A DNA stretch of 14,967 bases from an uncultured Clostridia bacterium (GTDB lineage: Bacteria; Bacillota; Clostridia; Lachnospirales; Lachnospiraceae). Positions 1-7,770 of the stretch are shown here, in pieces. The stretch spans positions 1 through 14,967 of the forward strand of contig CAMODY010000027.1 in assembly GCA_946611595.1 (NCBI GenBank). The letters are read 5' to 3'. The stretch's first letter is position 1, and the number at the start of each line of letters is the position of its first letter. The notes beneath the pieces were generated by a model. That model had not been told where the DNA came from, ran no database searches, and saw nothing but the letters and a program-made list of their open reading frames with translations. The translations under genes were made by a program, and so were the position numbers.

Positions 1-698
1 AGATTGATGTGACCGATAAATTTATGTCGGAACTTCGCAAGGAAGTCGGCTTTGTAGCAGTATGTTCCGGTGACGGCCTTGCTCAGATCTTTAAGGGAAT
101 GAGCGTAGATGAAGTCATTGAAGGCGGCCAGACCATGAATCCGAGCACAGATGATATCTTAGAGGCGATCAATAAGGTAAATGCAGATAATGTCTTCATT
201 CTTCCAAATAATAAAAACATCGTGCTTGCAGCGCAGCAGGCTGCAGCAATGACGGAAGACAAAAATGCAATCGTAATCCCTACCAGTACCGTCTGCCAGG
301 GAATCAATGCGGTCATCAATTATATTCCGGCGCTTTCTATCGAGGATAACACAACGCAGCTGACCGATGCTGCAAAAGATATTAAGACGGCGGAGATTAC
401 GCATTCTATCCGTGATACGGAAATAGACGGAACAAAGATTCAAACCGGTGATTATATGGGCATCGGCGACGGCCAGATGCTGGCTGCAGGTGCTGAACTC
501 AAAGATGTTGTTGTGCGCTCTGTAAAGGCAATGATGGATGAGTGGTCAGAACTGATCACAATCTATTATGGCGCAGATGTGACGGAAGAAGATGCACAAG
601 AAATCGCAGATCTTTTAGAGCCGGAACTGGAAGATGCAGATATTGAAGTGACCTACGGCGGACAGCCGGTCTATTACTATATCATTTCCGTGGAGTAG
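1..698 (+). CDS. fakA: FakA/YloV fatty acid kinase subunit, C-terminal part (5' end outside window)
   Basis: This is the last 231 or so codons of a FakA (YloV, DAK2/DegV-kinase partner) protein. The open frame continues through the left edge, so the GTG at 9 is only the first in-frame start-like codon in view. Family members are about 550 residues, with an N-terminal DhaL-like ATP-binding domain that is missing here. What remains is the C-terminal phosphatase-like domain, recognised by VGFVAVCSGDGL, the very conserved GGQTMNPS stretch (around 114-145) and FILPNNKNI. FakA phosphorylates exogenous fatty acids held by FakB proteins and feeds them into phospholipid synthesis in the cytoplasm. recG starts 7 bases after the stop, as in many Firmicutes, so the two are probably cotranscribed. 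I am confident of the family; enzyme activity cannot be judged from this half. Confidence 0.88.
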   Translation, partial: IDVTDKFMSELRKEVGFVAVCSGDGLAQIFKGMSVDEVIEGGQTMNPSTDDILEAINKVNADNVFILPNNKNIVLAAQQAAAMTEDKNAIVIPTSTVCQGINAVINYIPALSIEDNTTQLTDAAKDIKTAEITHSIRDTEIDGTKIQTGDYMGIGDGQMLAAGAELKDVVVRSVKAMMDEWSELITIYYGADVTEEDAQEIADLLEPELEDADIEVTYGGQPVYYYIISVE

Positions 699-705
699 GT
701 ACAGC

Positions 706-2760
706 ATGGAACTGACTGCACTTAAAGGAATCGGCAGTAAAACTGAAGAATATTTTGAGAAATTAGGAGTTCATACGCAGGAAGAACTATTAGAATTCTT
801 TCCTCGCGATTATGAACTCTTTTTTCCGCCAGTAACAGTCGGAGAGATCGGATATAAGACCTTTGCTGCAGTACGCGGAGTCTTCACGCAAGACCTGTTC
901 CAGCGGCGTGTAAAGAAGATGACGATCACGACCGCGCAGTTTAAGGATGAGGTTGGGAAAACGATCAAAGTGACCTGGTTTAATGCACCTTTTATGAAAG
1001 ATGCCGTGCATCCGGGAGAACTTTATATCCTTCGGGGCAGAGTCAGCCGCAAATACGGCGTTTTGCAGCTTAATCAGCCAAAAGTATATACGCCGGAAGA
1101 GTATGCAAAAAAAATGAACAGCATGCAGCCGGTCTATCCGCTCACCAAAGGGCTTTCTTCCAATCTGATCGCTGGGGCTGTTCGCCAGGCAATGGATGGC
1201 GATGCCTTTGCAAAACTTGATAAAGAAGATCCAATTCCGGGTGAGATCCGCGTAAAATACGGACTTTGCAAGAAAAGTTATGCAGTCAGCAATTTGCATT
1301 TCCCGGAGACGAAAGAAGCCTATATGGCAGGTGCCGTCCGGATGTCGTTTGAAGAAATCTTTCTTTTTATCCTTTCTATGAAACGTAATGAAAGTGATAA
1401 AAAGACAGTATCCGAAGTAAAGATTAAAAGCTGTTCACAAACAGAGGAATTCCTTAAAAATCTGCCGTTTTCTTTAACAGAAGCGCAGCAAAGAGTCATC
1501 GGAGAGATTAATTCCGACATGATGTCAGGTTATGTTATGAACCGCCTGATTCAGGGGGATGTCGGCTCCGGAAAGACGATCGTTGCACTTGCTGCTTTAA
1601 TGAATGCAGCATTTTCGGGATATCAGGGGGCCTTGATGGCGCCAACCGAAGTCTTAGCATCTCAGCATTATGAAAATATCACCAAGATGTTCAAGGAAAA
1701 CGGCATTGAGCTAAATGTCGCGCTCCTTACGGGTTCGATGACGGCTCTCGAAAAAAGAGTGGTCTATGATGCATTAGAAAGTGGCCGAATTCATATCATT
1801 GTCGGAACCCATGCTTTGTTCCAGGAAAAAGCGAAATATCATAATTTAGGTCTCGTTGTGACGGATGAACAGCACCGCTTTGGTATTAAACAAAGAGAAG
1901 CTCTTGCGCTTAAAGCAGCAGAGGGCATTCAGCCGCATATGATCGTTATGAGTGCAACGCCAATCCCAAGGACACTTGCGCTGATCATCTACGGTAATAT
2001 GGATGTTTCTGTTATTGACCAGCTTCCTGGAGGCAGAAAGCCGATCAAAAATGCGGTCGTTGATGATTCCTATAAAGAACAGGCTTATAAGTTTATCGAA
2101 AAGGAAGTTGCAAAAGGTCATCAGGTTTATATCATCTGTCCGTTAGTTGAGTTTTCAGAGGGCTTAGATGCCCAGAATGTAACGGATTATACGGAAATGC
2201 TGAAGGATGTGCTGGATGAACAGATCAGTGTTGGAATGCTGCACGGACAGATGTCAACGGCAAAGAAAAATGAAGTCATGCAGCGCTTTGCAGAAGGAAA
2301 GATACAAGTTCTTGTATCTACCACTGTCGTAGAAGTCGGCGTCGATGTTCCGAATGCAACAGTTATGATGGTGGAAGATGCCAACCGCTTTGGACTTGCC
2401 CAGCTGCATCAGCTAAGAGGACGCGTCGGAAGAGGCGGAAACCAGAGCTACTGCATCTTTGTCTGCAATAATCATTCAAAAGAAGCTATGGAGCGTCTTG
2501 AAATCCTAAAAACTTCAAACGATGGTTTTGAGATCGCTTCAAAAGACCTTGAACTAAGGGGTCCCGGAGAATTTACAGGAATCAGACAGAGCGGGGCACT
2601 TTCGTTTAAGAATTTCGATATTTACAGGGATGCGGATATTGCTCAGAAAGCAATCGAGGCAGTAAATGACTATCTGTCAGGAAAGATCCGTCTTACCAAA
2701 AGCGAAGAAGAACTCCTGCTTTCAAAAACCAGTCTTGAAGCAGGCTCTGTTCTGCTGTAA
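706..2760 (+). CDS. recG: ATP-dependent DNA helicase RecG
   Basis: This 684-residue protein matches the usual RecG length. RecG is a cytoplasmic superfamily 2 helicase that reverses stalled forks and moves Holliday junctions and D-loops. The N-terminal LKGIGSKTEEYFEKLG region (4-21) and the following OB-fold wedge domain (about 50-130) precede the helicase core. Visible motifs are Walker A GDVGSGKT (284-291), the DEQH box (387-390), motif III SATPIPRT (416-423) and motif VI QLRGRVGRGG (569-578). No key residue is missing. The ATG at 706 lies 7 bases after the fakA stop; GGAG at 692-695, inside the end of fakA, is the likely ribosome site, which suggests translational coupling. No convincing terminator follows; the next gene has its own promoter. 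Confidence 0.97.
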   Translation: MELTALKGIGSKTEEYFEKLGVHTQEELLEFFPRDYELFFPPVTVGEIGYKTFAAVRGVFTQDLFQRRVKKMTITTAQFKDEVGKTIKVTWFNAPFMKDAVHPGELYILRGRVSRKYGVLQLNQPKVYTPEEYAKKMNSMQPVYPLTKGLSSNLIAGAVRQAMDGDAFAKLDKEDPIPGEIRVKYGLCKKSYAVSNLHFPETKEAYMAGAVRMSFEEIFLFILSMKRNESDKKTVSEVKIKSCSQTEEFLKNLPFSLTEAQQRVIGEINSDMMSGYVMNRLIQGDVGSGKTIVALAALMNAAFSGYQGALMAPTEVLASQHYENITKMFKENGIELNVALLTGSMTALEKRVVYDALESGRIHIIVGTHALFQEKAKYHNLGLVVTDEQHRFGIKQREALALKAAEGIQPHMIVMSATPIPRTLALIIYGNMDVSVIDQLPGGRKPIKNAVVDDSYKEQAYKFIEKEVAKGHQVYIICPLVEFSEGLDAQNVTDYTEMLKDVLDEQISVGMLHGQMSTAKKNEVMQRFAEGKIQVLVSTTVVEVGVDVPNATVMMVEDANRFGLAQLHQLRGRVGRGGNQSYCIFVCNNHSKEAMERLEILKTSNDGFEIASKDLELRGPGEFTGIRQSGALSFKNFDIYRDADIAQKAIEAVNDYLSGKIRLTKSEEELLLSKTSLEAGSVLL

Positions 2761-2784
2761 ACACCCCTTTTTTGATAAATATTC

Positions 2785-2813
2785 TGTATACGTTTGACAG
2801 GAAAATGTATACG
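2785..2813. repeat. Twin TGTATACG palindromic repeats around the comM -35 box
   Basis: TGTATACG occurs at 2785-2792 and again at 2806-2813, 21 bases apart, which is two helical turns. Each copy contains the self-complementary hexamer GTATAC. The two copies bracket the TTGACA -35 element at 2794-2799, a normal position for an operator. A related TGTATACA lies at 2903-2910, inside codons 4-7 of comM, where the coding demand alone may explain it. I do not recognise the regulator. Confidence 0.45.
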
Positions 2814-2822
2814 GAGTATGCT
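2794..2822 (+). promoter_or_regulatory. Sigma-A-type promoter of comM
   Basis: A perfect -35 TTGACA (2794-2799) is followed after exactly 17 bases by TATGCT (2817-2822), four of six matches to the -10 consensus. Transcription would start near 2829 and give a leader of about 63 bases. This separates comM-dprA from fakA-recG as a transcription unit. Confidence 0.65.
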
Positions 2823-2880
2823 TTCTTCACTGATATTTCTTTCTATGGTTTGCCTTCCGCAAACAATTATTTCACACAAA

Positions 2881-2886
2881 AAGGAG
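2881..2886 (+). promoter_or_regulatory. Ribosome binding site that fixes the comM start
   Basis: AAGGAG is followed by 5 bases and then ATG at 2892. The frame is open further upstream to a TTG at 2772, but that would add 40 residues not typical of the family, and its start would lie upstream of the promoter. The site therefore decides for ATG 2892. Confidence 0.85.
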
Positions 2887-2891
2887 TCACT

Positions 2892-4415
2892 ATGTTTTGC
2901 AGTGTATACAGTGCAGCTATTTGTGGTGTCGAGCCGCAGATGGTTAGTGTTGAAATCGATATTTCGGGAGGACTTCCGTCCTTTAACATGGTCGGACTTC
3001 CATCCTCGGAAGTCCGGGAGGCAAAAGAAAGAGTCTTAAGAGCGATCGAAAATTCCGGATACGAAATTCCAGCAAGAAAAATAACAATCAACCTTTCTCC
3101 AGCCAATCTAAAGAAAACCGGATCCGGTTTTGACCTTCCGATCGCAGTTGCTTTTCTTTCTGCGATCGGTGTGATCGACCCGGAATCGATTGAGGGAATG
3201 ATGCTGCTTGGAGAACTAAGCTTAGATGGCAGTATCCTTCCTGTGAACGGCATCCTTCCGGTTGCAGTTTTTGCTGCGGAGCAAAAGGTCAAAAAGCTTG
3301 TGATCCCGGAAGGTAATGCCTTTGAAGGGGCATATGTGCCGGGAATCGATATCTACAGCAGCCGGAGCCTGTCTTTGTTGGTCAGGAATCTGAAAGCAAA
3401 GAGTCTGCCTAAGATCGAAAAAGCAGACCTTCAAATGCTGCTGGAGCAGCAATACTTAGAAAGTGCCTTAGATTACCGGGATGTAAAAGGGCAGGAGGCT
3501 GCAAAAAGGGCCACAATGGTTGCTGCTGCAGGGTTTCATAATCTTTTATATGTCGGGCCTCCGGGTTCCGGGAAAAGCCTTATGGCGCAGCGGATTCCTT
3601 CTATAATAAATCAGCTTTCTCCAGCGGAATGCCTTGAGGTCTCAAAAATCTATTCTGCCGCCGGGCTTCTTAAAGATGAGAGCCTGATTACGCAGCGACC
3701 GTTTAGAGCTCCTCATCACAGCATTACTTCCGTCGCACTCATTGGTGGCACACAGTCGGCCAGATGCGGAGAGGTGAGCCTGGCGCATAAAGGCATTTTG
3801 TTTTTAGATGAAGCTGCAGAGTTTCGAAAAGATACGATCGAGACCTTAAGGCAGCCAATGGAAGATAAACAGATCGTCATAAACCGTGCTTCTTACAGAG
3901 CTGTCTTTCCAGCGGATTTTATGCTGGTAATGGCAATGAATCCCTGCAAATGCGGGTATTTTCCTGACAGGTCTATTTGTAATTGCACGGAACAGGAAGT
4001 GAAAAAATATTTTGGAAAAATCAAAGGTCCGGTCTTGGATCGTATTGATATTCATGTCGCGGTGGAGAAGGTGGCCATCGACGATCTAAAAGATAAAACC
4101 CGGACAATTAGTTCTGCAGAAATGAGGGAAAGTGTTCACTTTGCTCATGAGGTACAAAAAGAACGCTTCAAAGACGAGACAATCGACTTTAATTCCCAAA
4201 TGACCAATGCGATGATCAAAAGATACTGCGAGCTTGAAACGGATGCTAGGGAGATCTTAAATCTGGCTTATGACAAATACCATTTATCCGCCCGTGGCTA
4301 CTATAAGATCATCAAAGTTGCAAGAACGATCGCGGATATGGAGCAAAGCCGTCTGATCGAGCGAAAGCATATCTTAGAGGCAATCGGATATCGCAATTCA
4401 CTGCTTGAAATGTAA
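2892..4415 (+). CDS. comM: ComM/YifB family AAA+ ATPase (Mg-chelatase-like, branch migration helicase)
   Basis: The protein is 507 residues from ATG 2892, the normal ComM/YifB length. ComM in transforming bacteria is a hexameric helicase that extends recombination of imported DNA by branch migration; many clostridial copies are annotated only as YifB or Mg-chelatase-like. The N-terminal domain begins MFCSVYSAAICGVEP and contains the typical SGGLPSFNMVGLP stretch. The AAA+ core has Walker A GPPGSGKS (222-229), Walker B GILFLDE (301-307) and the GPVLDRIDIHV segment. Two CxC pairs (C352/C354 and C363/C365) follow NP and fit the family's zinc-binding insertion. The C-terminal part (about 430-507) has the SARGYYKIIKVARTIADM signature. 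It has its own promoter and strong ribosome site, and dprA follows after 15 bases, which supports a joint role in recombination of single-stranded DNA. Confidence 0.93.
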   Translation: MFCSVYSAAICGVEPQMVSVEIDISGGLPSFNMVGLPSSEVREAKERVLRAIENSGYEIPARKITINLSPANLKKTGSGFDLPIAVAFLSAIGVIDPESIEGMMLLGELSLDGSILPVNGILPVAVFAAEQKVKKLVIPEGNAFEGAYVPGIDIYSSRSLSLLVRNLKAKSLPKIEKADLQMLLEQQYLESALDYRDVKGQEAAKRATMVAAAGFHNLLYVGPPGSGKSLMAQRIPSIINQLSPAECLEVSKIYSAAGLLKDESLITQRPFRAPHHSITSVALIGGTQSARCGEVSLAHKGILFLDEAAEFRKDTIETLRQPMEDKQIVINRASYRAVFPADFMLVMAMNPCKCGYFPDRSICNCTEQEVKKYFGKIKGPVLDRIDIHVAVEKVAIDDLKDKTRTISSAEMRESVHFAHEVQKERFKDETIDFNSQMTNAMIKRYCELETDAREILNLAYDKYHLSARGYYKIIKVARTIADMEQSRLIERKHILEAIGYRNSLLEM

Positions 4416-4430
4416 AGGATAGGAGGAAGT

Positions 4431-5648
4431 ATGAATCAGACAGAGTATTGGTTTTGGTTGTGTAATATACCAGGAATCTTTCAGGAGAGCTTAAAGAAAC
4501 TGCTGAGGAGACATCCTTCTCCGGAAGAGATCTTTCAAACGGATGAAGAGCAGCTTTTAAAAGAAGGCTTGATCAGTGAAAAACAAAAAGAAGCGATGAT
4601 ACAAAGTAAAAGCTCGCTGGAAATATTAGGGGAACTTGAAAAACTGCAAAAGAAAGGGATTCAGTTCATTCATCAGGAAAGTAAAGACTTTCCTGAAAAA
4701 CTAAAACAGATTCCGGATGCGCCGTATAGTCTTTATCTGATCGGTCATTTGCCGGATCCTAAGCTTTCTTCTGTCGGCATGGTCGGCGCGCGTGCATGTT
4801 CTGAATATGGAAAGAAAATGGCATTTCGCTATGCAGGTGTTTTAGCTGCAGGCGGAGTGCAGATCATCAGCGGTCTTGCTGCCGGAATCGATGCTGAAAG
4901 TGCAAAAGGTGCGCTATCGGGAGGCGGTAAAACCTTTGCTGTCCTTGGTAGCGGAGTTGATGTCATATATCCGGCGGAAAATATGGCTCTTTATTACGAG
5001 ATTATCGCATCCGGCGGCGGGATCATTAGCGAATATCCGATCGGCACTCAGCCTCTTGCCTGGCAGTTTCCTCTCAGAAACCGACTGATCAGCGGCTTAA
5101 GTGACCGCTTACTTGTCATGGAGGCAAAGGAGCGGAGCGGGACATTGATCACAGTGCGCTATGCCTTAGAACAGGGAAGGGACATTTATGCGCTTCCAGG
5201 CAGAGTTACGGATAAGACAAGCCAGGGATGTAACCAGATGATTGCAGATGGAGCAGGGATTTTATTAAGTCCGGAATATCTCTTGGAAGAAATCTACCGG
5301 AAACCGGCTCCTGAAGTTCTTTCAAATAGAGAACCAAAAGCAAATGATGGGGAAGCGATAAACCAAGTTCCAGAAGCTTTCGGAAAGGAAGAATTTAAAT
5401 TACATCAAAAAAGGACTATGCCTAAAAAAAATAAGACGCCAAAGAGGAGCAAAGCTCTGGATCTTACCAATTTGCGCAGTGATTTAAAAATAGTATATCA
5501 GCATATCGGAAAGCGTCCGATCTCGGTACAGTCGCTCCTCGAAAAAACCAAAGAAACGCCTGAAATGGTAGCATCTTCTATAGCAGAACTTGAACTGCTC
5601 GGATTGATCCGAGAGGTCTCAAAAAATCATTACGCAAAAATATTTTGA
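4431..5648 (+). CDS. dprA: DNA-processing protein DprA (Smf)
   Basis: DprA is a cytoplasmic single-strand DNA-binding protein that loads RecA on DNA entering by transformation. The 405 residues show a helical N-terminal region (1-75), then the Rossmann-like DNA-binding fold (about 80-290) with GMVGARACSEYG (116-127), ISGLAAGIDAESAKGAL (146-162), VLGSGVDVIYP (171-181), FPLRNRLISGLS (213-224) and SGTLITVRYALEQGRDIYALPG (236-257). A lysine- and proline-rich linker (about 328-341) leads to a C-terminal winged-helix domain (about 350-405), a common DprA layout. The start is fixed by AGGAGG at 4421-4426, four bases before ATG. It is 15 bases downstream of comM and probably shares its promoter. All recognisable DprA motifs are intact. 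Confidence 0.96.
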   Translation: MNQTEYWFWLCNIPGIFQESLKKLLRRHPSPEEIFQTDEEQLLKEGLISEKQKEAMIQSKSSLEILGELEKLQKKGIQFIHQESKDFPEKLKQIPDAPYSLYLIGHLPDPKLSSVGMVGARACSEYGKKMAFRYAGVLAAGGVQIISGLAAGIDAESAKGALSGGGKTFAVLGSGVDVIYPAENMALYYEIIASGGGIISEYPIGTQPLAWQFPLRNRLISGLSDRLLVMEAKERSGTLITVRYALEQGRDIYALPGRVTDKTSQGCNQMIADGAGILLSPEYLLEEIYRKPAPEVLSNREPKANDGEAINQVPEAFGKEEFKLHQKRTMPKKNKTPKRSKALDLTNLRSDLKIVYQHIGKRPISVQSLLEKTKETPEMVASSIAELELLGLIREVSKNHYAKIF

Positions 5649-5649
5649 G

Positions 5650-5679
5650 TTGACATCGAATATAGTTTGGTGTTATTTA
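5650..5679 (+). promoter_or_regulatory. Candidate promoter of topA
   Basis: A perfect TTGACA (5650-5655) begins two bases after the dprA stop. The best -10 is TATTTA (5674-5679), 18 bases later and preceded by TG in the extended -10 position (5671-5672). The -10 is only a half match, so the call leans on the -35 box and the TG. Transcription would start near 5686, right at the base of the folded leader. Confidence 0.45.
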
Positions 5680-5687
5680 CTATAAAA

Positions 5688-5742
5688 GTCGCTCACGGAA
5701 ACAGGAAATGAACTCGGGAAAGAGTAGAAATTTCCAAGCGAC
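5688..5742 (+). ncRNA. Folded 5' leader of the topA mRNA (possible cis-regulatory RNA)
   Basis: Three nested helices can form: GTCGCT (5688-5693) with AGCGAC (5737-5742); GGAAAT (5704-5709) with ATTTCC (5730-5735); and ACTC (5712-5715) with GAGT (5722-5725), closed by a GGGAAA loop. The left internal loop is 10 bases and the right one a single A. A second GGAAA at 5697-5701 could pair with the same TTTCC, giving an alternative fold. The structure sits at the predicted 5' end of the transcript, about 32 bases before the topA ATG. No T-run follows the helix, so it is not a terminator. I do not recognise it as a known riboswitch class. Confidence 0.4.
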
Positions 5743-5774
5743 ATATTTAATAGAAAGAATAAGGAAAATATTTA

Positions 5775-7763
5775 ATGGCAAAAAATCTTGTAATTGTAGA
5801 GTCTCCTGCAAAGGTAAAGACTGTTAAAAAGTATTTAGGAAAGAATTATGAAGTCGTAGCATCCAAAGGCCATGTACGTGATCTTCCAAAGAGTACTATG
5901 GGCATTGATGTAGAAAATGACTTTGAACCGAAATATATAACCATCCGTGGAAAGGGTGAGACGCTTTCTGAACTGAAACGACTTGCAAAGGATGCGAATA
6001 AAGTCTATCTCGCAACTGACCCGGACCGCGAAGGAGAGGCGATCAGCTGGCATTTATCCCAGGCATTAAATCTGGATGAAAAGAAACAGGCTCGTATCAC
6101 TTTTAATGAGATCACAAAAACGGCAGTTGCAAATTCCCTGAAAAACTCCAGAGAGATCGATATGGATCTTGTGGATGCTCAGCAGGCAAGAAGAGCACTG
6201 GACCGTCTGGTAGGTTACGGAATCAGCCCGATCCTCTGGGAGAAGGTAAAACGTGGTCTTTCTGCAGGACGTGTGCAGTCTGTTGCACTCCGTATGGTAT
6301 GTGAAAGAGATGCCCAGATCGATGCTTTCGTTCCGGAAGAGTACTGGAACTTAGAAGCTGATGTCCATATTCATGGCGAGAAAAAATCAATCCTTGCAAA
6401 GTTCTACGGAGATAAGAACGAAAAGATTGAAATTACAAATAAGGCGCAGCTTGATGAGATCCGTGCTAAAATTGACGGCCAGCAGATGACGATCGACAGC
6501 ATCAAAAAGTCTGAGCGTATCAAAAAAGCACCACTTCCGTTCGTAACATCAACCTTGCAGCAGGAAGCATCTAAGGTCTTAAACTTTACAACACAGAAGA
6601 CCATGCGTGTTGCACAGGCGCTTTATGAAGGCGGATATATCACTTACCTGCGTACCGACTCTGTACGTGTCTCGGATGAAGCCTTAAGCAGTGCAAAGAC
6701 ATATATTGAACAAAATTACGGTGTAGAATACGTAAGTCATACAAAGAGTGCTTCCAGTTCGAAAGGAAAAGTGCAGGATGCACACGAAGCGATCCGTCCG
6801 ACTGATATCAGCGTGACACCGGATTCTCTCAAGACAAAACTCGACAGAGAGAGCATGCGTCTTTACCAGCTGATCTGGAAACGTTTTACTGCCAGCAGAA
6901 TGACAAATGCGAAATACGATGTCACCGCGATCAACTTTGCAGTGAACGGTTATATCTTTAAAGCTACCGCTTCCAAGCAGACGTTTGATGGTTTCATGAA
7001 AGTCTATACGCCGGGAGACGACGAAAAAGAAGAGAAGAACAATGTTGTTTCTAATCTGACGATGGATGCAAAGATTGATGAAGTTAGCTATGACGGCACC
7101 CAGCATTTTACACAGCCACCGGCACACTTTACCGAGGCATCTCTTGTAAAAGCAATGGAAGAGATGGGAATCGGACGTCCGAGTACCTATTCTCCGACGA
7201 TCACGACGATCCTTGCACGCCGTTATGTCAGAAAAGAAAAGAAAAACATCCTCGTTACCGAACTTGGAAAAGTTGTAAATGATATTATGGTGACGGCTTT
7301 CCCTGATATCGTTGATGCCCAGTTTACAGCAAATATCGAAGCAAAGCTTGACGGCATCGAAGAAGGAAACACCGAATGGAAAGAAGTCTTAAGAGAGTTT
7401 TATCCGGGACTGAAAGAATCCATCGATGCAGCAAGAAAGAAACTGGAAAAGATCAAGGTAAAGGATGAAGTGTCCGATGTTATCTGCGAAAAATGCGGAC
7501 GCAACATGGTCTATAAATTCGGACCGCACGGAAAATTCCTTGCCTGCCCGGGCTTCCCGGAATGCAGAAACACCCAGTCGATCATCGAGAAAGCCGGTGT
7601 TAAGTGTCCGGAATGCGGCAAAGAACTGATCGTAAGAAAGACCAAAAAAGGACGCCGCTATTATGGCTGCGAAGGTTATCCGGAATGCACCTTTATGTCC
7701 TGGACCAAGCCTTCTGCAAATGAGAAAAAGAAATCCGATACTGTTCCTGAAGAAGAGATTTAA
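5775..7763 (+). CDS. topA: DNA topoisomerase I (type IA)
   Basis: TopA relaxes negative supercoils through a covalent 5'-phosphotyrosine link. The 662-residue protein opens with MAKNLVIVESPAKVKT and a TOPRIM domain whose metal residues are E9 and TDPDREGEA (81-89; D82, D84, E86). The catalytic tyrosine is Y291 in GGYITYLRTDS. The core motifs SAGRVQSVALR (163-173) and AHEAIRPTD (336-344) and the MGIGRPSTYSPTI segment (464-476) are present. Two C-terminal four-cysteine zinc ribbons follow (C571, C574, C591, C597 and C611, C614, C632, C638), then a short charged tail. ATG 5775 has AAGGA at 5761-5765. A candidate promoter and folded leader precede the gene, and the next gene starts 7 bases after the stop. 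Confidence 0.97.
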   Translation: MAKNLVIVESPAKVKTVKKYLGKNYEVVASKGHVRDLPKSTMGIDVENDFEPKYITIRGKGETLSELKRLAKDANKVYLATDPDREGEAISWHLSQALNLDEKKQARITFNEITKTAVANSLKNSREIDMDLVDAQQARRALDRLVGYGISPILWEKVKRGLSAGRVQSVALRMVCERDAQIDAFVPEEYWNLEADVHIHGEKKSILAKFYGDKNEKIEITNKAQLDEIRAKIDGQQMTIDSIKKSERIKKAPLPFVTSTLQQEASKVLNFTTQKTMRVAQALYEGGYITYLRTDSVRVSDEALSSAKTYIEQNYGVEYVSHTKSASSSKGKVQDAHEAIRPTDISVTPDSLKTKLDRESMRLYQLIWKRFTASRMTNAKYDVTAINFAVNGYIFKATASKQTFDGFMKVYTPGDDEKEEKNNVVSNLTMDAKIDEVSYDGTQHFTQPPAHFTEASLVKAMEEMGIGRPSTYSPTITTILARRYVRKEKKNILVTELGKVVNDIMVTAFPDIVDAQFTANIEAKLDGIEEGNTEWKEVLREFYPGLKESIDAARKKLEKIKVKDEVSDVICEKCGRNMVYKFGPHGKFLACPGFPECRNTQSIIEKAGVKCPECGKELIVRKTKKGRRYYGCEGYPECTFMSWTKPSANEKKKSDTVPEEEI

Positions 7764-7770
7764 CTAAGTA

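Noticed and set aside
790..1299. 169-codon open frame on the - strand inside recG
   Set aside because: It lies opposite an unmistakable recG coding region, has no ribosome site, and its product looks like an antisense shadow without any domain.
2739..2773. Possible recG terminator (AGCAG/CTGCT stem with a T-run at 2768-2773)
   Set aside because: The T-run is 11 bases away from the stem and the stem lies in coding sequence with an eight-base loop, so it does not fit an intrinsic terminator.
2772..2891. Upstream extension of comM to a TTG at 2772
   Set aside because: The extra 40 residues are not family-like, the promoter at 2794-2822 lies inside the extension, and ATG 2892 has a strong, well-spaced ribosome site.
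5671..5687. WalR-like half-site TGTTAT in the topA promoter
   Set aside because: The second half (ATAAAA after five bases) matches only three of six positions, which is expected by chance in AT-rich promoter DNA.
6684..7127. 147-codon open frame on the - strand inside topA
   Set aside because: It is opposite conserved TopA core sequence and has no recognisable motif or start signal; other minus-strand frames in the window fail for the same reasons.
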